64,000 nucleotides of DNA from Adiantum capillus-veneris (GCA_014529385.2 CM043962.1:45325598-45389597), one strand, 5' to 3'; counted from the first letter of the stretch, positions 47,711 through 62,554 are shown. Translations and numbers: made by a program. The notes: generated by a model from the letters alone, not told the origin.

Positions 47711-48690
47711 AAAGATTCTTCTTGATCCCAAGTACATAGAGTGCATCAACAAGTGTGAAAGAATTGTCATTTTTAGTAGTAAGCACAATCTTTCCAACTC
47801 TTTGAACCGGCTAAGAGGCATTGTTGGCACAAGTGACTGAATTCCCATGAAGGACAGACTCGAGAGAGGTGGACAAATCATGTGAGGTAATGTGCTTTGT
47901 AGCACCACTGTAGAAATACCACACATGTGAATTTGCTGCAACTAACATGCATGCATCATGGGCAATAGGATTATACGTACACTCTGCACTAAAAGCCCAT
48001 TCTGCATCAACATCAGCATCACAGTTTCCTTTCATATAAGACTCAACAATAGATGTATTTGTAGTGGAACCATCATTTGTAGTGGAACTGCCCTCTTTCT
48101 TCTTAGCCTCTTTGGTCTTTAACTTAGGACACTGCTTGATCAAGTGATCATTAGCTTTACAATAATGACAATGCATCTTCTTTTTGGCGGTATCACTAAA
48201 AAGATTCTTCTTGATCCCAAGTACATAGAGTGCATCAACAAGTGTGAAAGAACTGTCATTTTTAGTACTAAGCACAATCTTTCCAACTCTTTGAACCGGC
48301 TAAGAGGAATTGTTGGCACAAGTGACTGAATTCCCATGAGGGACAAACTCGAGAGAGGTGGACAAATCATGTGAGGTAATGTGCTTTGTAGCACCACTGT
48401 CAAAATACCACACATGTGAATCTGCTGCAACTAACATGCATGCATCATGGGCAATAGGATTATACGTACACTCTGCACTAAAAGCCCATTCTGCATCAAC
48501 ATCAGCATCACAGTCTCCTTTCATATAAGACTCAACAATAGCTGTATTTGTAGTGGAACCAGCATTTGTAGTGGAACTGCCCTCTTTCTTCTTAGCCTCT
48601 TTGGTCTTTAACTTAGGACACTGCTTGATCAAGTGATCATTAGCTTTACAATAATGACAATGCATCTTCTTTTTGCCCGTATCACTAGAA
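47711..48690 (-). repeat. 490-bp tandem duplication of CCHC and protease
   Basis: Units 47711-48200 and 48201-48690 are nearly identical at an offset of 490 bp. Each contains a zinc knuckle (CHYCKANDHLIKQC, C-x2-C-x4-H-x4-C) and the aspartic protease. The upstream unit (right) keeps WYFDSGATKH; the downstream unit has WYFYSGATKH, the catalytic Asp changed to Tyr (GAC to TAC). Since 490 is not a multiple of three, the duplication also shifts frame. Confidence 0.9.
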
Positions 48691-49559
48691 TTGCCAGACA
48701 AAGTGCTGCCAGCAGAAGCATTAGGAATAAATTTTTTTCCACTCACAACAAAACCATAAGAAGTGGTTACATTGCTGTTCCCACCTTTTCTTTGAGCTGC
48801 AATAAAAGCCTATTCAACTGCACGCTGCCTAGTTGTGTTTTTTTTGGAAAACGACTCTTGCAACATAAATGTGCATAATGCATCAAACTTGACAACTTTA
48901 GGATTTCCTTGGGTCATGAGTCTCCAAGTACTAGCAAAAGCATGGTAAGAATCTGGCAAAGCATCAAGAACAATCTGCACAATTGAACTTTCAAAAATGA
49001 CTTCTCCTGCAGATATTAGTTGCTCATTAACATCCTTGATACCAGAGTGTCCATTTCATCTTCCTCATGCATAATCTTTGATTCCAGCTCTTTACGTAGC
49101 AATGCAATTTTAGCTTCATTGTGGCTTGCATAAAGACCAGCCAGAATATCCCAAGTTTTTTTTGCAAATTTCACTAAACAAATGTGAGGAGTAATGATGC
49201 ACTTCACAGACAACACAATCAACACATGAGCCTATGCATCCTTTATATCCCAACGAGATTGTTCTACCGTAGGCAAAACAAATCTAACAACAACAATCCT
49301 TGCAGCAAGACCTGCAACATCCTAAACATCGCCTACATCCTTAAAACCAGGATGTACATCAATGCCCTGCACAATATTCTAGACACCCTTTGACACAAGA
49401 ACATGTTGCATCATGTAAGCCACATAGGTAATTGTCCCCATCCAATCTGTCCTTAGTAGCAAATATCTTGAACACATCTGTGTTGTTGTCAGCCATGATA
49501 AATGTTGCACCTGATGTGAAAACTACACGAAAAGAGGATAAACAAAGAAAAAAAAACAT
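48691..49559 (-). pseudogene. Copia Gag, broken
   Basis: It starts MADNNTDVFKIFATKDRLDG (49493) and continues in other frames with CIITPHICLVKFAKKTWDIL, AGLYASHNEAKIALLRKELE and SKIMHEEDEMDT. It matches the better preserved Gag at 59609-60440 in the second Copia copy. Frameshifts separate the blocks. Confidence 0.8.
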
Positions 49560-49858
49560 GTGCTATATAGAACAAACCATAGAAGACTATAAGGGACCTA
49601 TCATGCAAAAAATGGCATCGAGAAAAACTTTGCACAAAATGACAAAATAGCATGTGCACTACTGCCTGTAGTGGAAATGGAGGCCAAAATGAGCCCAAAT
49701 TAGAAACGTGAGTAGACTAATCTCTACGAGCACTTTCAAAATTGTTGTTGACCTATGAACGCTCGCCAAAGATCACTAAAATTGGAGAAAGTGAGCAAGC
49801 GTGTGCTGGAGCTGCTGGCAACTAAGCCCAAGAGAACGCAACCTGCTCTGATACTAAT

Positions 49859-50085
49859 TGTTGGGATTAGGGTTTCAAGGAAACACACACAACTTAGAGA
49901 AGATGAAGGAAGCTCAAGGCACGCAACAAAGAGTGTATTACTTAGTGGGCAATGGAAAGATGGATAGCCCTAGAGTGATGGGCGTATATACAATGCACGG
50001 GGGAAAAACCTCCTAGAGAGGGAAAAAATGCCCCAACTTTCCTAAGTGTGTTCACACACATTACTACCACATGTATATGGTAACA
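49859..50085 (-). repeat. Copia 5' LTR and primer site
   Basis: 227 bp. On the minus strand it runs TGTTACCATA to CCCAACA, followed after two bases by TAGTATCAGAGCAGG (about 49842-49857), a tRNA-iMet primer site with one change. Confidence 0.92.
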
Positions 50086-52637
50086 AATTCAATACAACTC
50101 ACAAAATGCCCTCTAATATTTATAGTATTAGGTCCACATTTAGAATGACTCCCTCCTCCTATTTGGAGTCCTCCTTGATAATAAGGTATCGCTAAGGGTT
50201 TGGTTGTGCTTGGAAAATAAAAAATTGTGCTAATGTAGGCCTTGTAATGTAGCCCTATTATGCATACACAATCAATGCATGGAAAAAATTTATGTTGTGC
50301 AAGATGTGGCTATAAGCAATTTGCTTATTGGCAAATGATGGTGAGGATTCCTATTCTAAGCGAGGTGATGGTCTTGGAAGCTCCTGTGACATTTTTCTTC
50401 ATTGAAGGTTGTAGAGCTTGCTTTTCTTTGAAGGCTTACTTATCTATTTGGCATCCATTTGAGCCTTGTTGTTGGTTGTTGTATTTGGCATTGTTCCTCA
50501 GATTGGATTCTCTTATAGCTGTATTGTAACTGTAGGAAAAATTGAAAGAATTCAAGTGGCGGTGCAGTGGTAGTAGGTTTATTAATTTCCTTTGGGACCC
50601 ACTTCTTTGTGATTACTGGTGGTTTTGTTGATGCTGATCATTTGGGAACCCATACTTGTCTCTGCTTTGTTTGTGTTTGAAGAGTGTTCTTTGGGATCCA
50701 CCTTGTTGTTGTGTTTGTGCTTCAGCCCTTAAGGATGGGATTCATGCATCAAGAGTTGATGCTTTAACCTTGCTAGAATCCACGTAAACTTCTGACCTCT
50801 CTGTGCTTGAATCAACTTCTTTGAAACCCAAATTTATGAAAGCTTCTGGATTTGTGATTTTCTTAGCCATTCTTGCAGACTTCAATTGTTCTCCTTTTGG
50901 TGGTAGATCTTGCAATTTTTCATCAGAGATCTTCATCTCCTTGATCCATACCTGCTTTTGGCCGAGCTGGCTCTTTGGTATCTAGATTTGTCAAGCTTTT
51001 TGGCTATGACTTAATGTTCTTTGCTTTTGGCCTTCTATGGTTGCAGAAGCTGATAGTGAGGGTGATGATCTGAGTTTCTGGTAGGGGATGTTATAAGAAT
51101 CATCATCGTCACTTCTATCCTCAGCAAGGTTGCATTCTAGCACTTTCCCTTTGTTGTTTGGCTGGTTATGAAAAGTTACTATCTGTTTGCTCTTGGATTG
51201 TTGTTTTTGGGATGACTTTTCTATCCAGTTGGTTAGAGTGTTGTTAGCCCATCGACATGGTTGTGTTCTTCTTGGTTGGGTCTTGTATGGGAGCCACATA
51301 TGAGGATGGTTGTTGAAATTGTGTTTTCATTGGAGATTTTGGAACCGACTTTTGATGCACTTTATGTTTGTAATGTGACATTGGTTCATGGGTTTTGATC
51401 TAGACAATCAGAAAACAGTGCATTAGTTAAAGTGTCATCCGTGTCACCTGCTGGGTTTTCTAGATTTCCATTGTCATCATCTTCTTGAATCTCCAAGTGT
51501 TCTACAAAGTCATTAGAATCATCTTCTTCTTCGTCTTTGTTTTCTTCGATCACACTCACTGTAAAGTAAGGAACGATATCATAGCCATTTTCATCACAAA
51601 TCTTCATTGTTGGACCATCTTGAATAGAGCACGCATCTAAAGTAGCCAAGATATGTTCCCATTCGAGTGGCTCTAATGCTTCCTCAGGAAAGGGTTCTGG
51701 GATATAATCCTTATCTTCAATTGCCCTTTCTAGGATACATTCCTCTCGTTTCAAGCTACCACACTGCAAAGCTCTAGACATCCACAGTTCTTTAGGCTTA
51801 CCCAACCATGATGGGAGTTCTAATCCTGCTATTGTAGCAAAATCAAACTCTTCTATAGGGGCTTGGTTATCATCCTTGTAACTATAGTCTTTCAAGTTTA
51901 TCCTCGTTGTAGTTTTCATATATCTCAGGTAGATACGATCATAACCCCAATCTTGGACCATTTTCAATTGTCACATGAATGGTCTTCCTAGAATGATATC
52001 ATAGTTGTTCTTCTTACCAAAGTCAAAAATAGCAAAGGTATGCTCATACACAATGCCACAAGAAGTAAAAACTGCTCTTTCTAGCAGTCCTATGGGCCTT
52101 TTTGTGTGTCCGTCTGCAAGCTATAATTTCATCCGGGTAGTCCTCTCACTGTCGATTTTCTCCATTCTTCTAGATCTCTTTTGTTGCGATGGAAACACCA
52201 GCTCCACTGTCAAGGATTGCCATGGTTTTTACACCTTGGAATTCCACAAGAAGAGTAGTGTTCCCATCTTCTCCCTCATAATACTCTCTGACCTTGTTTA
52301 ACGGCACTAGCCTAGTGTTTAGGTGAGGCATTTCTAGCTCTTTGATCCCTTCTTTGATTTGAGTCATTGGTTTTTTGACACCAAATTTCTCTAGGTATTT
52401 TCCCATAGTAGCCCACATATTTGGTCTTGTTTTGAGCTTGGCCTCGTGCTCTTCCATATAGGACGGTAGTGTCCTTAGCAAATGGGATTGACTGTCCATA
52501 AACTATACAGATCCTTTGTCTCCCCAATACGACTTTACTTCTAGATTCATTTGAGATCCAGCATCAAATTACTTTATTGGTGAAAGAGACACTTCTCTTC
52601 TATCACACGTCTGGTTTACTCGTCTATTCAGTTCAAA
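50086..52637 (-). pseudogene. Second Gag-protease element, 3' half of polyprotein
   Basis: The minus strand is collinear with 35305-37950 of the first element. It includes GVKTMAILDSGAGVSIATKE (protease, near 52200), KMVQDWGYDRIYLRYM, LPSWLGKPKELWM, a long acidic region, and the W-P-K tail (about 50990-50580). The protease active site is intact, but frameshifts and stops occur, for example around 51400, 51980 and 52500. It stops at 52637 at the position equivalent to 35305 of the first copy; the missing upstream part is found on the plus strand at 53365-55984. Confidence 0.85.
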
Positions 52638-53364
52638 AGTGAGTTGTTGAGAGTTGCTTGAGTGATAAGAAGTCTATGGGATCAAAGTCATTTCATTCCG
52701 GCACAAAAGACATCATACGCATGTGATGTCTCAAGCCCCAAATTAGAGGTCAAAACTTGCATATAAGCTCACATAAGTGTTTTCCAACACAAAATAAGCC
52801 TAGAGACCAAGTTTCATTCAATTTGGATCACTTTTGGCTTAGTTAACCTCCCCAGAAAGTTATAGGCAACCAAACAAAAAAAGGACTGATAGACCTGACT
52901 AAAAGTGTCAGAATCACAAACAGAGACTTGAAATGGCTAGAATACATCAAGAAGAGTCTACAGATACAATTTGGACCAAATCTAAGTCAATGGACACCAT
53001 ATGCATATGAAGTCTCCAAGCACAGGTTGACTGTTTTGGCCATAACTTGAGCTACCGATATCAGATTCAAAAACTTTTTTTTATCAAAACAAAGCTCCAA
53101 AGTAGCTCTACAAGATTCAACGTGATCTTTGAACAAAAATTAAAGACCCTTTGGGTCATTCATTGTTGGTCAACGTCCGAAAAAACGTCGTTTATGGCCT
53201 CAAAATTGATCCGAAAGTTAGGGGTGTCTAAAACTGACAATTTGAGAGAATTGTGAGGAAATTTACGGTTTTGAACATAGTTTTGACTTTTCCCTAACCA
53301 AAGCACTTGAACACATTGGTATAAGTCTTCTTACATCGAGCTAGAGATGTTAAACCCAAAGATC
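52638..53364 (+). other. Leader of second element
   Basis: This plus-strand sequence resembles the first element's leader. Two degenerate palindromes (GACATCATACGC.. at 52709 and GACACCATATGC.. at 52993) and the block before the start codon (TTTGGCCATAACTTGAGCTACC, then TTTGACTTTTCCCTAACCAAAGC) correspond to 32340-32580. Confidence 0.75.
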
Positions 53365-55984
53365 ATGTCCTCTTTAGACTCAAACTCAGCTTATACAAAC
53401 TTCAAGATCCTAGTGATAGAGGAGCATCCGCTCATAATGGATCTTCCCAACTTGCAGTTGATAGAGACCAATTTTCTTGAGAGAATTTGGATAACAGATC
53501 ATGAGCATGAAGTTATGCATAGATACATTGACAATAGTAAGATCAACCTTTATAGGTACCCAGAGCCGTAGTTAGGAGAGCTGACGGATGACAAGCTCTT
53601 ATATGTCTATACATACAAATTTGACTGTCAATGGAAATATATAGTTGTTGACAAGTATAGACGAGAATACAGAGTTGTACAAAGCACAAAACCATAGACT
53701 GCATTAGAAAGAGGTGGAAATTTGGTCAATGAAGACCACAAATACCTCCACCAAACATGAGAATTCCTACAAGAATTTCAAAAAGGGATCCACCTAGATT
53801 CCCTTCTAGAACACTAATGAGAGATGAAGTGATCACGGAGATGGCAGACATGCCTTCTAAAGGACCAATCTCCAATAGAACGACCAATCCCTTCAAGAAC
53901 CTAGGCATAGTAGAAGGCCTAAAACGAGAGAAGGATTGGGAGAGTCTATGGTTAGACTTGTAGACAATCGGCGAGTTAGACCGTCCCAGATCTAGAAATG
54001 GGTAAACAAGAAATAATCTGAAGATAAAGATCCAAGAGATCATGTAGCGGCTTTTAGAAGAGTAATTAGAGAAAAGGAAGTTTTGAATTTTTTGACATAA
54101 TTTTTGAGATTTGGATTGACTCTAGAAGATGACGCAGCTACATGGTTCGACTCAATGAAAAGATGCAATTTTGAGACTCTAGATGAGCTATTTGAATAAT
54201 TCATTGAAGAATTCTTATAGAAAGGAATAACTCACAATATGGTCTCACAAATGCACAGATTCAAGTAGAAAGAGTGAATTAGTCACAAGATGGCATTATG
54301 GATCAAGAGATATGTCAAGTAATGTTCGAGACTAGAACTACCTATGCACGCATGATTGATGTTGATTTTTATCCAGGGAATGAGACATGAGGTTCTTAAA
54401 AAGTATCTACACATGATAAGAAGTTTGATGCTAAATGAATTGATCAAAGAATCTCTTTATCTGGTAGATAATTGTGAGGAATATAAAGAAAAGGATTGTA
54501 AGGGTCAAGAGGATGACACATCCTCTTAGCATAGCGATTCACTTATGAGTGAGTCCATTAAGAAACCATCGGCACCTATTGATCAAGAAAAGTTTATGGA
54601 TGAAATGATCAAGACATTAACTCCTCTTGTAAAGTCTGATCCGAGGGAGCCTAAGTGGTGTAAAATTGAGATGAAATGGATAGACCATACGAGGGAAGAG
54701 TGTTACTATAGCATGGAATATGCTAGCGAGAGGCATGTACAACCTATCCAAGTAGCACCTACTCCACCTAGATACGTTACGGGGAATGCACTTGGTTCAA
54801 TAAGAGTTTCAAGGCCACAACATGATGTCTTAGGACAACAACCTCTACTTCCAGGTGCTAGGATGCATGTAGACATGTTAGATACACACTGATGATGGAA
54901 GCATCTAATAAACAATTGCTAGTACCAACTACAATGTATTATGAAAACATACTACTACATTTCAACCTAAAGAAAGAAGGTATGAGATGGACGAAAGGAT
55001 ATTGCGGTTCATTGTGAATAGAGGCTTAGCTAGGTGAGAGCTTGTTTACAACCAATAGAGATTGCAAGAAGAATCTCCTCAACCAAAGACAGATTGTCAC
55101 AAAATTTGTGACAACCACTTGTTCAAACAATGTCCTCAAACGGAGATCACTCAAGTAAATGCCTATTGTCTTGACTGTGGCGTCATTCACTTGAACCATG
55201 ACTATTCAAAAAACCCAAACCGAGTCATAAAGATCACAAAGAATGTCTCAAGTATCATTCAGCTACCCAGTAGCTCAAAAAACAAAAACATCGTACCAAT
55301 TCAAGTAGTTACAAGAGCGCAAGCTCAAAAGAAAGCTGATGAGAATTCAGAGACAAAGAAAACAAAAACTAACACTAGTCTAAAGATGGGTGAACCAAAG
55401 ACCGATGCACCTAGCCAAAAAACCAAGAGCAAACAAAATAGCAAGAAAACTAGAAAGGCTAGGATGAAAGCACGGAACGAGAGCAGAAATTCCTGGCTCA
55501 GGAGATTACCCAAGCTAAAGAGAAGATAAGACAACATGAGGAAAGGGTTGCACCTTCTCTTACACAGACATCTCAATCTCCGGAAGAACCATCAACGGAA
55601 AGTGAGCCAAGAATTTCTAGTTCAGGAGGATCAGTACTGGTCAAGAAGTTTAATGAGCCATTACACACCCTCTTGAAATCCTATGAAGTGTAGCTTAAAA
55701 ACAACCAAACAACCTAAGATTTACTAGAACCACCAATTAAAAAACCTGAGGATGTGATCCTTGTCCCACATAGACCAGTAATCCTACCAAACCAAGAAAA
55801 AAAAGAGCTAGATTCTAGCTATGAGCACGAACCAAAGCTCAAGGACCCAACATTAAAGTGAAGGATAATGTTGAATACCACGGATAACTCTTTCGAGGGA
55901 TTTCATCTAGCTATACCTGAGGGTTGCAAAGAAATAGATGGTGTTGACAAATTGTGGAAACAAGTTAGAGAGGCCAATGAAGCC
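53365..55984 (+). pseudogene. Second Gag-protease element, 5' half of Gag
   Basis: It is collinear with 32632-35304 of the first copy, starting MSSLDSNSAYTNF and containing the capsid-like region (about 53990-54480), YVTGNALGS and the knuckle region (CHKICDNHLFKQC, CLDCGVIHLNHD). Many stops and frameshifts are present. It keeps sense codons where the first element has TGA (CGA near 53970; TGC near 54164). Homology stops at 55984 (GAGGCCAATGAAGCC), exactly where the minus-strand half begins. Confidence 0.85.
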
Positions 55985-58602
<2,618 letters not shown>

Positions 58603-58891
58603 CACTCTTTTTTAGGAGCATGCATGCAAATTAGTGTGGTCACCTTTAGTCTATATATCATTAAAAAGACCATTAGTGATTTCACAATGTTGGATTTTTG
58701 CATCGATCTCCCTCTCTGCTCTTGTGCTCTCGCTTGTTCCCTCTCTCTCATGGATGTACTTTGTTTGCACCCACCATAGCCATGGTTGCTCAACATGTGT
58801 GTGCAAGCTGATCTGCTGACCAAGCACCCTCTCTGTCTCTGGCTTTGGCTCACACAAACTATTTCTTGCTCCTACTTTGAATGAGCCACAA

Positions 58892-58893
<2 letters not shown>

Positions 58894-58934
<41 letters not shown>

Positions 58935-58957
58935 CCCCCCCCCCCCCCCCCCCCCCC
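58894..58957. repeat. (CT)n passing into C26
   Basis: A CT run (58894-58931) continues directly into 26 C residues (58932-58957). The same CT-to-C arrangement occurs at 22339-22370. Confidence 0.95.
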
Positions 58958-59019
58958 ATGAGCTGTGCAATCTTCTCTCTCCCTCCAAGGCCGATTGTGC
59001 TCCTCTCTCGCCTTGTAGT

Positions 59020-60466
59020 TGTTACCATATACATGTGGTAGTGATGTGTGTGAACATACTAGGACCACCGGGGCATTTTTTCCCTCTTAAGGAGGTTTTT
59101 CCCCCCGTGCATTGTATAAACGCCCATCACTCTAGGGCTATCTATCTTTCCATTGCACACTAAGTAACACACTCTCTATTGTGTTCCTTGAGCTTCCTTC
59201 GTCTGCTCCAAGTTGTGTGCGTTTCCTTGCAACCCTAATTCCAACAATTGGTATCAGAGCAGGTTGCATTCTCCCGAGTGCAGTCGCTATCAACTCCAGC
59301 ACACGCCTGCTCACTTTCTCCGATTTCTGTGAGCTTTGGCGAGCGTTCGCAGGCCGATTTTTTTTTTGGGAGAACTCGGAGAGCTCAATCTGCTCAGATT
59401 TCTGATTCGCAATCATTTCGGCCTCCGTTTCCCCTTCAGGCAGGTCTGCACATGCAATTTTGTCATTTTGTGTAGAATTTCTATCAATTCCATTTTCTGC
59501 ATAACATGTGCCTTACAGTCTTCTACAGTTTGTGCTATATAGCACGTGTTATTCCCGCTTCATTTCTCCTCTTTTCGGGTAGTTTTCACATGAGGTGAAA
59601 CATTTACCATGGCTGACAACAACACAGATGTGTTCAAGATGTTTGCTGTTGAGGACAGGTTGAATGGGGACAATTACCCTATGTGGGATTACATGATGCA
59701 ACATGTTCTTGTGTCAAAGGGCGTCTGGAATATTGTGCAGGGCATTGATGTACGTCCTGTTTCTGAGGATGCAAGCAATGTTGAGGATGTTGCAGGTCTT
59801 GCTGCAAGAATTATTGCTATTAGAGTTCTTTTGCCTACGACAGAACAATCTGTTGGGATGTAAAGGATGCACAAGCTCATGCATTGATTGCGTTGTCTAT
59901 GAAGCGCACCATTGTTCCTCACATTCGTTCAGCAAAATTTGCAAAACAGGCTTGGGATATTTTGGCTGGTCTTTATGCAAGTCGCAATGAGGCTAAAATT
60001 GCTTTGCTGCATAAAGAGCTGAAGTCGAAGATTATGCATGAGGAAGATGATATGGACACTTTCCTTGCTAGTGTCAAGGATATCAATGAGAAACTTATTT
60101 CTGTAGGTGAAGTCATTTCAGATAGTTCCCTTGTGCAGATTGTTCTTGATGCCTTACTAGATTCATACCAAACTTTTGCTAGTACTTGGAGACTGATGAC
60201 CCAACAAGAGTCACTTTCCAAGAAAAATAGGACTAGGCAGGTTGCAGTTGAACAAGCTTTTATTGCTTCTCAAAGAAAGGGTGGTACCAGCAATGCAGCC
60301 ACTTCTTATGGTTCTATTGCAAGTGGCAAAAATTATGTTCCTAATGCTTTTGTTGGCAGCAATTCTTCTTGAAATTATGGTGATAAGGGCAAAAAGAAGA
60401 TGCGTTGCCATTATTGTAAAGCTAATGATTTCTTGATCAAGTAGTGTCCTAAGTTGAAGGCCAAAG
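59020..60466 (+). mobile_element. 5' part of second Copia copy
   Basis: A 227-bp LTR (59020-59246), the same family as the nested Copia, is followed by primer site TGGTATCAGAGCAGG (59249-59263), a leader and Gag. Sequence ends abruptly at 60466 at the LTR of a chromovirus remnant; the rest of the Copia element was not found beyond it. Confidence 0.88.
59609..60460 (+). pseudogene. Copia Gag with one frameshift and stops
   Basis: It starts MADNNTDVFKMFAVEDRLNG, followed by NYPMWDYMMQHVLVSKGVWN, as in Copia Gag (UBN2 type: W..W...M...L...D.W..V). A single missing base near 59847 shifts frame (the nested copy retains it), after which the frame continues AKQAWDILAGLYASRNEAKI and KDINEKLISVGEVISDS. 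A TGA at 60370 precedes the zinc knuckle CHYCKAND, and a TAG lies within the knuckle. Gag forms the particle shell and binds element RNA. Confidence 0.85.
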
Positions 60467-60620
60467 TGTAAGACAGGGGTGACTAGAGCTTGAGAGTCCA
60501 CCACCCAACCACCCTTTATATAGGCATGCCCCTGGCCCTTTGCCCTAGTTGGACTCCACGTTCCACACTGCCTAGCCCGGCCCTGCCCTTGTCTAGTCCG
60601 GCCTTGCCGGTGTCCTGACA
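60467..60620 (-). repeat. Chromovirus 3' LTR, 154 bp
   Basis: On the minus strand it runs TGTCAGGACACC to CCTGTCTTACA, with TATATAAAGG inside and GC-rich short repeats (GGCAAGGCCGG, GGCAGGGCCGG). The purine tract AAGGAGGGAGTAA lies immediately upstream (60621-60633). Confidence 0.8.
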
Positions 60621-61878
60621 TTACTCCCTCCTTAAGAAGAGTTTTCGTCCTCAAAAACAAAAGTGGGAAACTTCTTCTTAAGAACACTAATGTTTTCCCA
60701 AGTGGCACCTTCTTCAGGTCGGTCTTTCCACTTGATTAAGGCTTGTTGATGTACGTGATGACGTGTACGCAACTCATGATAATTAAGAACACGTCAGGTT
60801 CATGCGGTAAGGTAGGAGGTTCAATGTAATCAACCAAAACCTGTTGGTCAATGACATTGTCGTTCCCATGTAACCGCTTACGTAGATGGCTTACATGAAA
60901 CACCGGATGAATGCGAGAATGTGAAGGTAGTAATAGTTTGTAAGCACGATCACCTACTTGCTTGAGTATTTTGAAAGGCCCACAATATCGAGGAGATAAT
61001 TTAGGCGTCATCCCAGTTTTCAGACTTTCTGTATGTTCTGACATACGTAAAAATACTTCCTCCCCTTCTTCGAAGGTAACTTGCCGACGTTTCTCATCAA
61101 CATATTTCTTATACTGATCTTGTGCTTGCCGGACATTCTGACGAGCAAGTTTCAGCATATCCATGTGGTCTTGGAGAAAATCCTTAACCTGTTGGAGTTT
61201 TTCGGTTGCCAACCCCACCGTAACTGGTGACCTAGGTTGAAACCCGTACATGAGCATTAAAGAACTGAAACCTGTTGTGACAAGCTTAGCACTGTTGTAG
61301 GCAAACTCAAGAATAGGTAAGTATTCTTCCCAGTCTGACTGTTTTTTGCTGACGTATGCTCTTAGCATATCCTCTAGCACCTGGTTAACCCGTTCTGTTT
61401 GACCATCCGTTTCTGGATGATCAATTGTACTGAGGTTTAGTTGTGTATCCAATCGTTTAAATACAGCTCTCCAAAAGTGGCTGTTAAACTTGGGATCACG
61501 GTCACTAACAATGTTACTTGGCAAACCATACAATTTGTATAGATTGTCCACAAATAACTTGGCTAGTTCTGGCGTCTTAACCGTTGATTTGGTCGCAATA
61601 AACTTACATAGTTTAGTCAACCTGTCTACGACCACCCATACTGAGTCATGACCTCGTATAGTGGTTGGTAAACTTACAATAAAATCCATAGAGATACTTT
61701 CCCATTTTCCATTGGGAATCTCCAAAGGATGTAAGAGTCCTCTTGCTTTCAGGCGCTCTGCCTTGTTAACTTGACATTTTTGGCAATGCAAGACATAAGC
61801 TTGAACAAAGCCATGTAGACTTAGCCAGTAAAACTGTCGTCGTACGAGAGCATCCACTCCCAAGGTGTGATGATCCAA
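60621..61878 (-). pseudogene. Ty3/gypsy chromovirus integrase and chromodomain
   Basis: A 380-codon frame contains the end of the zinc-binding region (HCQKCQVNKAERLKARGLL), the catalytic core with all three acidic residues (SMDFIVSLP, IVSDRDPKFNSHFW and DGQTERVNQVLED), and the C-terminal GPF/Y motif (YCGPFKILKQVG, HPVFHVSHLRKR). After a frameshift near 60780 the strand still encodes a chromodomain-like tail (QALIKWKDRPEEGATWEN), which marks a chromovirus. In intact elements integrase inserts the cDNA and the chromodomain guides it to chromatin. Confidence 0.9.
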
Positions 61879-61912
61879 CAGAATCTAAACGTGCTCTGGC
61901 TGCCTCTCTCTG

Positions 61913-62317
61913 CTACTGGAATCGCTCAAGATGCTCCATCAGCTCTCTACCAATCGCTGTCCACTCCTCTGCGTCCAACCATGCCGGCTTCGGCTCATTG
62001 TTCCTGAATTTGACTCTGGCCTCTGATCGACGATATGACATGGTGCCAATCGCCACGCCCAAGATCCAGTCATTTGAGACTTTATTGTACCCCTCTGCCG
62101 GCCTGTACTCCCTATGAATGGCCTCAACGATGTAGTTTTTCCTCTCCTGATCCTGAGCATCCCAATGCTCCATCACAGAATGGCCAAACTGCACTGTGCA
62201 AAGCTGTCGTATCCTCTGTCGCATGGCCTTTTCGGCCATATCCAAGACCAGCTCGACCGTGTCCTCACAAGGTTTTGGGGTTGTAGTCTTCTCTTTGGTT
62301 GTCATATCGCCCACCAT
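61913..62317 (-). pseudogene. Gypsy Gag N-terminus beside integrase
   Basis: The 134-codon frame (MVGDMTTKEKTTTPKPCEDT, MAEKAMRQRIRQL, DWILGVAIGTMSYRR, AWLDAEEWTAIGRELMEHLE) lies directly upstream of the integrase on the same strand. Its position suggests the Gag start of the same element, with the rest of Gag, protease, reverse transcriptase and RNase H deleted between 61878 and 61913. The Gag identity is inferred mainly from position and composition. Confidence 0.5.
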
Positions 62318-62554
62318 GGGATTGGGTTGGCATGTAGTGTAGGAACACCGGCTAAAGTGTGTGAGTGTGTAGACTAGTGTTAACCTAAAAGATAATGTAT
62401 GTGGTGGCCGCGTTGGCTAGGTTCGAGTGTGAGGCACAAAAGGAGGCACATTGAGGTTGAGCAAGGATGAGCAGCAGGACTGAACTACGATGCTCAATTG
62501 TGAGGCTAAGCAAGGTAGAGCAGCGAGGTGCTAGGAGGTAGAGTTGCAAGAATG
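62318..62554. other. No recognised gene
   Basis: Upstream of the truncated chromovirus. No 5' LTR matching 60467-60620 is present and nothing else is recognised. Confidence 0.35.

Larger units (their letters stand above)
43204..50085 (-). mobile_element. Complete dead Copia element nested in second copy
   Basis: The 6,882-bp element has LTRs of 228 bp (43204-43431) and 227 bp (49859-50085) and target duplication AATTT (43199-43203) / AATTC (50086-50090), one base changed. On the minus strand a tRNA-iMet primer site (TATCAGAGCAGG) follows the 5' LTR and a G7 purine tract precedes the 3' LTR. The order is Gag, protease, integrase, reverse transcriptase, RNase H, the Copia order. It is inactivated by stops, frameshifts, a duplicated protease, a changed integrase residue and a 1.24-kb insertion in RNase H. 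Confidence 0.92.

Noticed and set aside
50086-55984. Two independent truncated copies of the Gag-protease element
   Set aside because: The ends match to within about three bases of the same internal position, so a single inverted element is more likely; this alternative is not excluded.
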